From: Niebla homalea
Lineage: Eukaryota > Ascomycota > Lecanoromycetes > Lecanorales > Ramalinaceae
Length of the DNA: 64,000 bases
Direction: 5' to 3'
Assembly (NCBI GenBank): GCA_019925105.1
Contig: JAHGAU010000026.1
Span: forward strand, 558,001 to 622,000
Every line of letters begins with the position of its first letter. Positions within the stretch are counted from its first letter, which is position 1. Below the pieces are notes generated by a model. It did not search any database. It was given only the letters and a program-made list of their open reading frames with translations, and was not told where the DNA came from. This document shows, in pieces, positions 21,040-32,124 of this stretch. The position numbers and the translations under genes were made by a program.

Positions 21040-22578
21040 CTAACCACTGTAACCACTGGCCAATGCCATTGTTTTCCAATGCTCCAACTCCTCAACTTTA
21101 TCTTGCAACGCCGCAATCTCCGACTCCAGTTGTTCGGTACGTTCAACCCGCTTCGCCCGCGACTTCCGAGCTGCCATGGTATTCCGAGCTCGCTTGACGG
21201 CGACGCTGTCATTTTGGTCTTCCACAGTGATGGCAGGAAGAGGTTTGTCTCGCTTCCTTGCTTGGACGCCTGCGTTAAAGCTGTGGCGACCAGACTTGGA
21301 CCCAGTCTGGCCGGGCGAGGAATTGTTCCGGGACATGCGGGCACCATGAGGCTGACCGACGGTGGAGGTGATCTCGTTGTTGCCTGACGACACAGTCGAC
21401 ACATTGGACAAGGTGTGCGTCATTGGCACCGAGTGGAACTGCTCCTCTGGCGGTTCGAAGAGGGCAGGCCAATGCTTGGGATCGTCCTCGAACCCTTCCT
21501 GCCCGAAAATGGGCGACGTCTCGGTGCTGCCGACAGGAGCCCATGGGGAATCGAACGTAGTCCCCGGCGTCGTAAGGTTTGTCATCGACGTCGACGGGGG
21601 CGCGGAGTCATTGTCAAGGAGGAGCTCCTGCGGAGAGATGGTGATACTCTGCTCGGAGTAGTCATTGATTGAATGGAAGGAGTTCGGGTTCGAGGAGAAG
21701 TCAAGAGCTTCATCGAGATCCGACGGCCGATCGCCATCGGAAAGCATTTGAGCGAAGTCCGCGTTCGACATCGCCATATCTGTGGGAAAGCAGGTCAGTC
21801 CAAGGTTCACGGAGTTTGCTCCTTCGGGCAGGCTTGAGGGTAGTCTACCTGGGGAGGCTTGGTGAGCGGCGGAAGCAGTAGTCTGAATGTTCCCCGTGCT
21901 CTGCGAGAACAGAGGCACAGGCGGCCGAGTGCGCGGAGAGTTCCCCTGGGCGTTCAAGTTTCCTGAGGAATTAGGGGCCGATGAAGCGTAAAACCGTGGA
22001 TGCTGACAAATGATGTTGTTGTAACCGTGCGATGGCGAGGACGACTCAATGATGCCACTCACGCGTGGATTCTGAATGGGCGATTGAAGATTGGCTGATG
22101 CTAGCTGATGAGCAGATGTACGACGAGGATGACCTTGGCGAGAGATTTGAGAGATTTGTCCTGGGCTGTACGAAGCCGATCGAGTGGTGTAATTAGGGCC
22201 AGAAGGATAGGTCGCCGGCTGCTGCACGTAATTGCTTGCAGTGCCTGCCCGGTGCGTCGGGGTCTCCTCGGCCTGGGGAAATAGCACAAAGTCGGAGTCC
22301 TGGGGGTTTGGGAATGGTGTAGCTGGCGTGGGAAGCCTGGATGATTGGGGTTGAGTAAGCCATGGTTGTTGATGATCCGTGATGAACGACGTGAAGTCGA
22401 CGGGAGAAATGGTTGCTGTGAAGCGAGAACTCGGGCAGATGCTGGAAGCAAGTGTCGAGGTCAGATATTTCCGAGAGGAAAGATCTGAAGACGGGTGGAC
22501 AGATTGAGTGGAATTGGTAAGTTGTTGAAGTTGAAGGTCTATCTTGAAGATAGAGTGGTTGTTAAGTAAGGCAGAATC
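21040..22578 (-). CDS. CPC1: bZIP regulator of amino-acid cross-pathway control (CPC1/CpcA/GCN4)
   Basis: Transcription activator of the general amino-acid control. The C-terminal basic-leucine-zipper is clear: a basic region KRARNTMAARKSRAKR followed by ERTEQLESEIAALQDKVEEL, ending 12 residues before the stop. Upstream lie Ser/Thr/Gln/Pro-rich activation-type sequence and the family block DSDFVLFPQ. Two in-frame stretches, 22062-22003 (60 nt, GTGAGT...GTCAG) and 21848-21780 (69 nt, GTAGAC, branch CTGAC, CACAG), look like introns that happen to lack stops. The frame is open upstream to 22578, but contains no ATG until residue 172 of the open part. The only AUG before it starts a three-codon uORF in the same frame. 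The true start is therefore unresolved; the coordinates give the open frame, not a chosen start. Confidence 0.88.
   Translation of the reverse strand, partial: DSALLNNHSIFKIDLQLQQLTNSTQSVHPSSDLSSRKYLTSTLASSICPSSRFTATISPVDFTSFITDHQQPWLTQPQSSRLPTPATPFPNPQDSDFVLFPQAEETPTHRAGTASNYVQQPATYPSGPNYTTRSASYSPGQISQISRQGHPRRTSAHQLASANLQSPIQNPRVSGIIESSSPSHGYNNIICQHPRFYASSAPNSSGNLNAQGNSPRTRPPVPLFSQSTGNIQTTASAAHQASPGRLPSSLPEGANSVNLGLTCFPTDMAMSNADFAQMLSDGDRPSDLDEALDFSSNPNSFHSINDYSEQSITISPQELLLDNDSAPPSTSMTNLTTPGTTFDSPWAPVGSTETSPIFGQEGFEDDPKHWPALFEPPEEQFHSVPMTHTLSNVSTVSSGNNEITSTVGQPHGARMSRNNSSPGQTGSKSGRHSFNAGVQARKRDKPLPAITVEDQNDSVAVKRARNTMAARKSRAKRVERTEQLESEIAALQDKVEELEHWKTMALASGYSG
22193..22363 (-). other. Overlapping AUG frame inside the CPC1 5' coding region
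   Basis: The second AUG of the CPC1 transcript (22363) opens a 56-codon frame that is out of register with the bZIP frame and stops at 22193. It has an adequate context (CCATGG). If the mRNA begins near the presumed promoter, scanning ribosomes would meet it before any in-frame AUG of the main protein. Confidence 0.45.
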
Positions 22579-22590
22579 CTAGGCAGCCAT
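22579..22590 (-). promoter_or_regulatory. Three-codon uORF in the CPC1 leader
   Basis: ATG GCT GCC TAG lies just upstream of and in frame with the CPC1 coding frame. GCN4-family mRNAs are controlled by short uORFs; yeast GCN4 uORF1 is also three codons. The position and length fit that role, but the link to reinitiation control is inference. Confidence 0.55.
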
Positions 22591-23927
22591 CTCAAATGGA
22601 TGTCTATGGATGTCTTTGGATTTACGTGGATTTGTTGTCTTGCAAGAGGGAGATGGTGTAAGAGAGAAAAGAATGTCAGGCAGGAAAGAAAGTGCGGCCT
22701 TATTAACAATCAGATTGTGCGAGTGAAGGAAAGGAACCTGAGGAGCTAGCGTGGGCTGAGTGAGTCACACAGCTCAATTCTCGGCTTAGTCGCAATATTG
22801 CCTAGATTAATGCACTCTGATTGGCCGGAGGGGTTAGGTGGGATGGCTCGGTTTCGCGTGTGGAAACTCTAATCGATTTACTCCGCCAAGTATCAGAATT
22901 CACTCAAGAGCCCCTCGAGCCTGCAAAGCCTGCAAAGCCTTGTCCGATCGTTACAGATCCCATTCTGATGGGCTTCGAAACGCAACGTGACCGGTTGTCC
23001 ATGCCCTCATCAATGCTCTTCGTTGCCACGCTGGAGCATAACAGGCATCCCCATCTGAAACCCAAGGGAGGATGCCTAAGGATGATAAAGCAAAAGCAAG
23101 GCACCAACTTCTTTTTCACACCGAGAACCAAAATGTGTCGATTTTGAGAGTTCTGAATCTCCGTTGGGCAATTTCCTGGGACCTCCATTGGCCTGGCCAG
23201 CTTTTCTCCAGCCCATCCACTGGCCATTGACCCCCACACGATGCGATTTTGATCTCTTCAGCTGACGGCACAACGCTCACCGATCGAGGCCAATTGCAAA
23301 TATTATTGTACTCTTCTTCGCTTGCTTGTGACTCATCAACAATAAGTTACACCGCTTCTCCCACCCTCGAAAAGCGCCTTGCTGGGAGGCTTCTGCAAGG
23401 CTAGTGCTTAGTGCTGATAAGCTGCTCTTATGCGAACGGTCCATATTCCGCTGCTAGAATGTCATTGCTTGGCATTGATCGTGTACATACAGCATTGCCG
23501 AACTGATTCTTGCGATTGGAATTCAGACCAAACGATGGTGATGCATTGATTCTATTATGGATTAATTGCACGGCTATTCCGTGTCTTTGCCCGAAAAGTA
23601 GAGAGCTGAGCGGTCCACAAGTCTCCCATAAGAGCATATGCCGCTGCGGGGTATTGGGGTATCGAGACAAGCAATAAATGATAGGGGGTATTGAGGGAGG
23701 GTATCAGCGCAGGATAAAGCAAGCAAAACATTCTCAACAATCTGCGTCCAAACCGTCTTCCAAGCGTGCAGTCCTCCATGCAACTTCTGACGTCCAACAC
23801 AGCTTCATCACCTACCCCAGTATTGAGCCCGACTCGATATGCAGCTCCACCGGCTTGTCAGGACATACTGTGTCACGACATTCATCTCCCAGCCTTCCGA
23901 CAGCTTCAAATGCAATCATGAGACTCC
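22591..23927. other. CPC1 promoter plus spacer
   Basis: 1.3 kb between CPC1 and the 3' end of the Meu6-like gene. The first ~200 bp hold the CPC1 promoter, including the TGAGTCA site. Beyond that no coding or repeat signal was found. Confidence 0.45.
22761..22767. promoter_or_regulatory. TGAGTCA, GCN4/CPC1 (AP-1 type) recognition site
   Basis: An exact GCN4-type site lies 171 bp upstream of the uORF start on the CPC1 side. cpcA/cpc-1 genes of filamentous fungi are known to be self-activated through such elements, so autoregulation is the natural reading. A 7-base site also occurs by chance every several kb. Confidence 0.5.
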
Positions 23928-26363
23928 TTAGGCCGTGCTTGCAAAGGTAGGCGTCTCTTCGGTCTTGGCTATGGCATTAGAGCCAACCTCACCTTCCGAG
24001 AGAGCGGACTTTTGCTCAAGCTGCTGACTTTCCTTGGCCACAGATTCACCATTGGTGAGTGCTGGTTCAGTCTCGTTGACAGGATCCTCAGCCGCAGTGG
24101 TGGTGCCTGTAGTGCCTTTCTCCTGAGGCAGAGAAACCCCAACAGGGTCAGTCACTGGCGCTTTGTTGTCCTTCTTAGGCTGAGCCCGGCTAGCTTTTCG
24201 GAGTAGACCGCCAAAGCCACCACTCTGCTTCTTCGTTTCACTGTCTGTCAGCTCGTCACCAGATGTAGCCCCTGCCCTTTTCTCCTTCTTTGTCCCAAGG
24301 TTTCCAAAGAAAGATGTTCGACGCTTGTCGGTAGGCGTCGTCGCTGAGGTTGCAGCTGCGCCATCAGTGTTCGCCACAGGTTCGCTTCCTGGAACACCAG
24401 TGGCAGAAATAGTCGTCTCGAGAGTTGGCGAAGTCACGGGGTTGTCCAATTGGGGTGCTGTTGGGGATACAGTAGACTGCTCGTCCTTGGCAGGGACAGC
24501 AGGACCCTTTTCTGCACTTGTTGGGCTGCTTGTGATGTCTTTCTTGCCGAAAAGACCGCCGAGCATTGACATTCTCTTGTTAGGTTTGGCAGCCGTGTCT
24601 TTCGTGGTTCCTGTAGAAGTAGCTCCTGTGGTGCTTGGAGATCCGGTTGCAGCGCTAGACGCAATGGGCTCCGAAGGCACAGGCTCAAATGTGGGCTTGG
24701 TGGCCGTTTCGTTAGCTGGAACTTCTCGCTCGCCCATAACACGGGCGGCTGGTCATGGTCAGTCTGAGGGGAAAAATCATATACTCTCACAACTCACCGA
24801 TACCAGCAGCATCAATGCCCTTATCGTCATGATCATGCTTTGCGGCCACCTTCCCGGCCTCTTTTTCGGCCCTCTGCTCCTCCTTCATCTCAGCTTTCTC
24901 GTGTTTCTTCTCGGCCTTCTCCTCTTTCTTCACTTCATGCTCTATTGCCTTTTCTTCTTTCTTCTCTGCCTTCTCTTCCTTTTTGACCTCGTTCTTGATC
25001 GCCTTCTCCTCTTTCTTTTCTTCCTTTTTCTCTTCCTTCTCGGCCTTCTTCACGGCGCTGTCGTCCTTCTTCTCGTCCTTCTTCTCGTCCTTCTTTCCGA
25101 GAAGGCCGCCAAAAATGCTCGTTCGCTTGTTACCACGCGACTGAGATCGGCTCTTCTTGTCTTTCTTCTCCTCGTCTGAAGTTGAGCTCTTGCGAGTGCC
25201 AGCAGCGGCAGCCGCACCGGCAGGCGCAGCAGCTGCAGCAGCTAATCCAGCATTTTCCCCAGTCGTTCCCTTTGAGACCTCGGCAGGAGCGGTAGCAGGG
25301 CTTGTTGTTCCAGTGGTAGTGGCTGCTGGGGTAGGTTCTGAGGTGGCAGCAAGGGGTGTAGCTTCCTCGGCTTTTGCGACTTTGGGGTCCTTCGTTGCAG
25401 CGGCATCCTTCGTGGTAGTGGTGGGGGCGGCGCGCTCGCGGGACTTGCTGGCCTTGTTGGGCCTTGAGAGGGAACGAGTCTTGGTTGTTGCACCGGCAGC
25501 GGCTGCAGGCTTGCCTGTATTCTGTCAGCCTTTGTGATAACCAGTCTGTGGGGCAAACATACCGTATTTTTCAAACTGGCTCTTGTATCCTTGGCTGCCT
25601 GTGATGCCCTCTCTGGAAGTTACAGCATCCGCCATCTTGGGCATCATAGCTACAACCCAGCCGTCACGCTCGGCCTTAGTCTGAGCTTGGAAGGTGTGTT
25701 TATGGCCATGGAGGGTGGCTGTGAAATCATTGAAGTTGCCTTTTGCTAGATCCGTCATGTCCGCCTTGCAGCGTTCTCAGCAACATTCTGGGAGTAAATA
25801 GACTGAGGTTGCAACACACTAGATTAAGGATGCCCTGTGGATGGTCCTTGTCCTCAGCACGCTTTGCAAAGAACAGGAGACCCTTGCCGGTCTGGGTGGC
25901 ATGGGCTGCGTTAGCATGGGCAACATCCTTGGACTTCTCATTGCCAATGTAGGCAGAGAGGTGTCTCTCCTCAAGCGGACCATCGCTGAACCAGAAGTAT
26001 TTCTTTGAAAAGATCAAGCCCCTATGGACATGAGATCAGCCATGAGAAAAGAGGGATGAGATTGAGGGTATCTCACTTCAGCCCTTGGCCCTTGTAATTA
26101 AGCACGCCTTCATTCATTGGATGTGACTCTACAAGCACTTCATCCTTCCCGACTTTCTCTTCCTTGGGTACATTGGCCACATTGGGGACAGCCTCTGCAG
26201 TACCTTTGGTGGATGGCTTGCCTTCGCCGGGTCCAAGCACAGAGGTTTGAGGTTTGGTGTCGGCAGCACCAGCTCCGGTAGCAGGGCCACTGGCAGCAAT
26301 TTCTGGTCCACTGGTTGTGGGAGCGGTGGTCTGTGCCACAGCTGGCTGAGCTTCTGTGGACAT
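23928..26363 (-). CDS. PH-domain, Lys/Glu-rich protein (Meu6-like)
   Basis: Exons (minus) 26363-26077, 26021-25820, 25764-25563, 25514-24798 and 24748-23928 give 742 aa. The upstream in-frame Met-like codon is TTG, so ATG 26363 is used. Residues ~80-225 form a pleckstrin-homology domain: EGVLNYKGQGLKGLIFSKKYFWF, HPQGILNL, ADMTDL, FTATLHGHKHTFQAQTKAERDGWVVAM, with the C-terminal helix Trp in place. The remaining 500 residues are disordered: Ala/Thr/Pro-rich, then an alternating Lys/Glu coiled stretch (about 400-460). A short Arg-x-Ser...GGL(L/F)GKK-like motif recurs four times. The layout matches S. pombe Meu6 (meiotic expression up-regulated 6), whose molecular role is not established. Likely membrane-associated through the PH domain. 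Confidence 0.83.
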
Positions 26364-27543
26364 GCTTGGTGCTTTGGAGTTGTACAAGTTCTGTCTTTTT
26401 CCGGCGGCAAAAGGGGAATTAATGTCCAATATTTACTCGCATACAATGACGACGAATGATGGAGCAAATGATGATTATTATAGGTGTGAGCACGCTATGC
26501 AAAACGCCAAAAAGGATAGGAGGAGCAAGATTTACTGAGCTTCTTGACGGTGAGGAGAGCAAAGATCAGGTTGAATTGGAGGATTTTTGAAGAACAAATA
26601 AAGCGTGGGAAATTAAGAAGAAGGGCTTGAAGGGGACTAGTTCCGCTATGGTCTCTTTCGCTGTTTCCACTTAACTCGCCAGCCTACAGGTCCGAGGTCA
26701 AGCTTGATCCGCTTAATCAACTTAATTCGGACCTCGAACGAGGCTACTTTAGATTTTAATGGGTACATAGCTTCAGTGGCTGGCATCGTTCAGTCTCAGA
26801 CTTGGGTATGAGATGATTCTATTCGCCGGTGCCTCTAATATGCTCGACCTCCCAGGGATTATTGCATACCCCTAAGTACGCTTCCGAAGATCAGATTGAG
26901 GTGAGAATATGACACAGCGATATCTATCAGCGGGGAAATTGTCTGCATTCATCCTCAAACTCTCGAGAAAAGTGGGCTGGGTCGATAAGGTAGCTAGTGG
27001 TCAGTATGAAGGTCACGCGCAGCTTTGCGCGGTTCCTACCCTTTCTGCAGCTGGGAATCGCGACTCTTCCCCTCATGATAAGCGGGCTAATGTCGATCAT
27101 ACGTGAGACAGCTGCATGCTGGCAGCTCTAGCTCGCTGAGGCTGTCATATGACCATTGTCATGTCGGTACTTTGAAGAGCTTGGGCCGCTTGGCTGCCAC
27201 AGCGCCCAGCACTAGAGTACCCTTGATATCAGGTGGAACCGTGGAAGAGGGACTTTGCCTGCACGAAATACCATGCATCCAAGGCTTGAAATCTGGGCGC
27301 CAGTCGATGGCATGCATGGCTCTAATCTTCAAAGTCTCGTTTGCCAATGACCGTCTATCAAAATGCTCCCCTGCACGTGTCCTCTTTTGCTCGCATATCC
27401 TGAACTTTGCCCACAACGCCTACGCTAGATCCAGAAACCAAATCTTGTCTATCCTTGTATTTGCATCACAATCTTTGACCTCCCAAACACTTTCTGTACG
27501 AAAAGAAAAAAGTAGCGCAGGTTGTATTTCAAAAATGGTGAGG
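26364..27543. other. Spacer with no supported gene
   Basis: 1.18 kb between the Meu6-like promoter and the 3' end of the transporter gene. Chance frames exist on both strands (for example 27103-27561 +), but they overlap the transporter terminal exon and show no family pattern. Confidence 0.45.
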
Positions 27544-30500
27544 TCAACCGCTCGTAAGTAACATATATCTGCATTCACGTCAACTCCTGCATTGCCCAGT
27601 GAAGAAAGGGATACGTACTTTGTGATAGCTTCCATCCTCTCACATGTCAGCTTGAGACCACATTTCAGTAGCTCTTGCGATACCGCCGGTAGTTCTTCCT
27701 GCATCTCGGCCCACTTCTGCTGTGTGAGAACCCAGGTCACGCAGTCTCGCTCCGCAAAGGTCGTAGATGTCCGAACAGTTGACGAGAAAAAAGGCAGCTC
27801 TCCGCAAGTCGTACCAGCGACGATGATCTCAGAGTACTTGCCTTGAGGGAGGTCGTACTTTGCTTGGAGTATGCCACTTTCAACCATGTAAAAAGAGTTC
27901 GGCGTCTCATCCGCCTTGTACAGCTCGGTACCCGCAACGAAGTCTTGACGCTTGAAATAGGGCACTAAAGGTTTCCAAAATTCCTCCGACTTGTCCGAGA
28001 GCATGCGAAAGATTTGGAGTAGAAGCTGCAAAGGCTGAGCGTACTCGTCCCACTGAGCAGGAGTTTTGGGATCCTGCTCCCTCAATAATGTTGTTGCTGT
28101 TTGAAGGAGGTGATTCTGACGGGGAGAGCCAGAATTAATGTCTTGCAACAACGATGCTTTCCGGTACTTCGGCGTAGACACTTCTGTGGTTTCATGAGCG
28201 GGTGTTGGAGCTGACTACTAGTACCACTTACCTATGAAAGTGGGGCTTGATCCAGTCTCCTGAGCGGTATTCTCCTGTTCATAAAATATCTTCAAGAGTT
28301 CGTTCTCACAGTGCTCGAGGGCGGAATTAAGGCTGAAGAAGTATTGGACACCGTCTTCTTGCTCGAAAAGTCTAATGTTCCAAAGACTCTTGCCAACCTC
28401 GCTCTCCATTCTCATGCCGCAAATAACTAGCCGGACGCTCTTGCCGCCCATGATTCGATTGATGCGAGTGAAGGCTTCAGCGGCGGAGAAATCGATACCG
28501 TCTACATTGAAGAGGTCCAAGACCAGGAAACGTATGGGCTGCTTTCGAAAACTCTCCTCAAGAAGTTCCCGTATGGTTTTCTCGACGCCTACAATGGTGC
28601 CAAAAAACAGGTAGCCAGCAAGTTTGATAACATGTATCTGGCTCCCTGCATCCTGGAGAAATCTGCGTTGGATAGGATGCCGCCGAACCGTGGAGTTGGC
28701 GACACTGCCATAAAGCTTTCCACGGATGGCAGATATCTGGGAGGTTTGGAGGACATAACTAACACAGGCCAAGATTATGCCGATTAGTATTCCAATCACA
28801 AAATCCAAAGCACCCATCGTGACTATGATTATGATGATCTGTGGTTGTGATGCGATCAGCTTACAATACTTTGTGGCCTTAGCGGAGCACCTACCGTCAA
28901 GTACTCCAAGCGATGTACTTTGCCCCAGGTGTCCACCAGAGCTTCTCTCATGAGATCGAGACCTAGGAAGAAAATGAGTGCGCCAACGACCATGATCGGT
29001 ATGTATCCGATAATGGCAGTCCCACTCATAAGTATCCCACACGTTCCGAGAGCAAGTAGTAGGCCCGCAATTCGGCTGTTTCCTCCACTCCGTATGAACA
29101 GGACGGAGTTGGTATATACAAGGTAGTTCTTGCTCGAAGTCAGATAAGTTGTGCCAAATTATTCAAAGGGGCGAATCGTTACCTGGATGCTTCCGCAAAT
29201 GCCCGACAAAGCGTTTGATATACCGTGCGCTCTCAACTCACGATCAATGTCAACGTTGTCTTCACCGGTCGACATTCCAAGAGCGGGCACATTGATTGGA
29301 ACGTGTAGAATCCCAAAGAAAGTCAGAGCTAGCATGGCGGGAATGTTCGAGGCAACTGCTGCCCAATCAACTGCCTTAAACTCTGTCAAAGTATTAGTAG
29401 ACCCACGATATCCTTTTATAAGGATATATACCTACCGTACAATGAATAGAAATGGTAAAAAGGTACATCGACTTCTGGACTATCGAAGACCCAGCCCTTG
29501 GACCGAAGTCCTGGCAAGCTGAGCTCTGGCACCACCCATTCGAAAAAGTAAAATACAGCAATGATAGAAATGAAGTAAATCGCATCAGTGAGCTCGTATC
29601 GAACCCAGCGCTTGGCAGTCAAAAGGAGGATTGCCAGTCCCAGTGGTATCATCCAAAGGGCCAGCTTCTCTGGTTGAAAAAGCTCTTGGATTGTCTGGAT
29701 ATCGTATTCGAAGCTGCCCTTCAAGCGTCCGGAGACTTCGAGTCCAGTCACGAACAGGAAGAGACCCACTCCGCCAATGCATCCGATTAGAATATGGCGA
29801 GGAAAGAAGCCGATAAGAGCCCCGATCTTGCACTCTCCCATCAAGAAGAAAGCAATGCCAGTCATGATCGAGCTGAGAGAGTAAGAAACGATAGTCGTTG
29901 CAATTACCTAAGCAGAACGCGGAGTCAGTATCACTCTATGCGATTTGAAGCTCCCGAGACATCGAACAAGCAAGAGGAAAGGCCTTTGGGACCTACATAC
30001 CGCTTTGGGATTGTCTTCTCCAAGCCAGCGGATGATGGTAAACGCCATCTTGTGAAAAAAAGGTACAACTTCAATCTTTGAGCTTTTAATGAGATGCCAA
30101 TGTCATTGACTTGACTGAAGCATACCATTTCAGAGCCAACGCCTCCTCGGAAGGCACTAAAGCCGCAGGAATAGACCAGCTGCGAGACAACACAGCTTAC
30201 GTAAAACATGGATATCCCATCGGGTCCGAGGCTGGCGAAAATTGGGTGAGCTAAAGGAAAAAGAATCATGCCTGCAGTGTATCAGCGAGTGACTGAGGCA
30301 GTCATGAGGCTCCATTTACCGTAGGACAATGCGTCGAGTACGTTCAGAAGTAGGCCCAGAATAATTGGTGGAACGCATCTCAGGGGCGGTCGTATTCCCT
30401 TAGCCCAGATATGCCCCCCCTTCCATGTCTCAGGGCATGTAACCGATTGTAGGGCTTGTCGTGGACCTGCTCGAAACTGACGGACGCTTCTCAGGGAAGT

Positions 30501-31321
30501 CTGAGCTAGACCCTGTTGGTTGCTTTTGACGCTTTCAAGATCCTGCATTGAGCCATGGCTAAAACTTTTCGACGTCCGGCTGTTGAATAAAAGCGAAGTT
30601 CTCTCTGTAGGCTGCGAGATGATAGCCTCGACCTCGATCACTCTACCCATGTCCCCGACATCGAAGGAGATATCCTCAGCCTCAGCCGCTGCTCCAGAAG
30701 TTACACGTGGTGGCGGGGGCGATCTACGGATCATCTCTGACAAAGCGGACTTATCACGAAAGTACCCTGTGGAGGTAGAACCATAGGAGGCCGAGCCTTG
30801 GAGGGTACCGTCAAGCGGGCCAGCCTCTAGTCTCGGGTTCGCGAGCGATTCGTCCACTTGATTGTAGTCCACCTCGTTTGCAGCGTGGGACGCTGGTTTC
30901 CAACGGTTTACTGGACCAGTAGGGAATTGTGCAGGGGATCCCCGGCGATTGAAGTCCGACAAGGCCCATGATGCGAGCTCAGCGGTTTCCTCTCTGACAC
31001 TTTGCGAAGTATTCTGCTGTATATCTGTCGAGCCTAAACCGTTGTCAGTGCTAGGGGTTTCTCACAAGAAATTGAATGAGCATCACCCTCGGCGTGATGA
31101 TATGACCCATGAAAATATGATCTCGCGGGCGTCTTCTGATTTGTGTTGGACGAGAGGGAGCGTCTTGAAGGCGATGCATTTGCTCCATATCGAGTAGTAG
31201 GGGCAACGTGATGCTTCATTTCATTCACTCTCTGATTGTCAATCGCGTGAGGCATTTGGACTGCTTGCTCTCGGTCTGAGAGGGTATCATCAGTCTGCCC
31301 AGAGCCCTTATGGCCTCCCAT
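27544..31321 (-). CDS. VSB1: SulP-STAS-cNMP vacuolar transporter (VSB1 type)
   Basis: Ten exons (minus): 31321-31087, 31033-30320, 30271-30126, 30075-30001, 29907-29436, 29382-29183, 29128-28895, 28838-28232, 28183-27619 and 27568-27544; 1090 aa, every phase closing. Layout: cytosolic N-terminus (1-290); SLC26/SulP core from about 310 ([18 protein letters not shown]) to about 715 with the usual run of hydrophobic helices ([23 protein letters not shown]); STAS domain (~745-870: [39 protein letters not shown]); and a cyclic-nucleotide-binding-like fold (~950-1080). This three-module order is that of yeast Vsb1 (YGR125W), a vacuolar transporter of basic amino acids, not a sulfate carrier. The last exon is 25 nt and ends ITKYMLTSG. 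Length agrees with Vsb1 (1036 aa). Confidence 0.88.
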
Positions 31322-32124
31322 GCCCAATCTTGTTTACGTTATAAAGACCGCGGCAGCATTGTTCTCTAGAAACGAAACATCATTCTATTGCAAAGGACTG
31401 AGGATGAAACTCGTTGCAGGGTTGAGTAGGAAAACAAAGCAATTTAGTGTTGAGACCTGACCCCATGTTGAATAGCGTTCGATGTGCTTTTCTGTCTAAA
31501 TAAGTTGCAGCGTTGTCAAGGTTGAGGCTTGCGGGCTTGCGCCTTTTGGTGGGGCAGGATTTGGCGGGGCAGTCTGGGATTACAACGCCAGAACTCCTCA
31601 ATTTCCTTGGAAAACTCATTGCAAATGTGACGAGAAGTGGCGGAAAGCGGCGCATAGATAGTGTCGCTACGAGAAAGGGCTCGTGTGGAAGATTCCTACA
31701 AAGTTCTAGACGCCACCCTTGGGCTGCATATTGCATGAACGTTGAATCTTCTTGCCCAATGGGAAACCGACAAATGGCACCGATGTGCATGTCTCCGCCA
31801 CCGCGAGCGACCTGTCAAGCCTGTCAATACTCGATCGACATTGTCTAGCAAGTCGCACCAATCCTTTTTCACCGGCGTACTGCAGCCGATGCATATAGCC
31901 AGCTACCTCTATGTCTTCGAAATCAGACTTTCCATACTCTGTGCCTTCAATAATTCGAATTCATCATCCATTGGCATGCATTTCATGTTAGCAATGACTG
32001 CGATTGCCTTCCAAGGCTGGTGTACCTGTCAGTATTGTAGGGTCTTTGCAGCTGTTATCCCGACCCTCGCCGCAGCTAGATGCGCCCTCTCTGGAGGCTA
32101 TCAGGAATCTCAGGAATAAGGTGC
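31322..32124. other. Spacer with no supported gene
   Basis: 803 bp between the transporter 5' end and the PSF1 3' end. Overlapping frames on both strands (about 110-135 codons) show no hydrophobic or motif pattern. Confidence 0.45.

Noticed and set aside
22821..23273. Overlapping frames of about 65-110 codons on both strands upstream of CPC1
   Set aside because: They mirror each other, share no motif with any family I know and have no protein-like pattern.
31380..31848. Candidate gene between the transporter and PSF1
   Set aside because: Both strands have frames of similar length in the same place with no motif; typical chance overlap.
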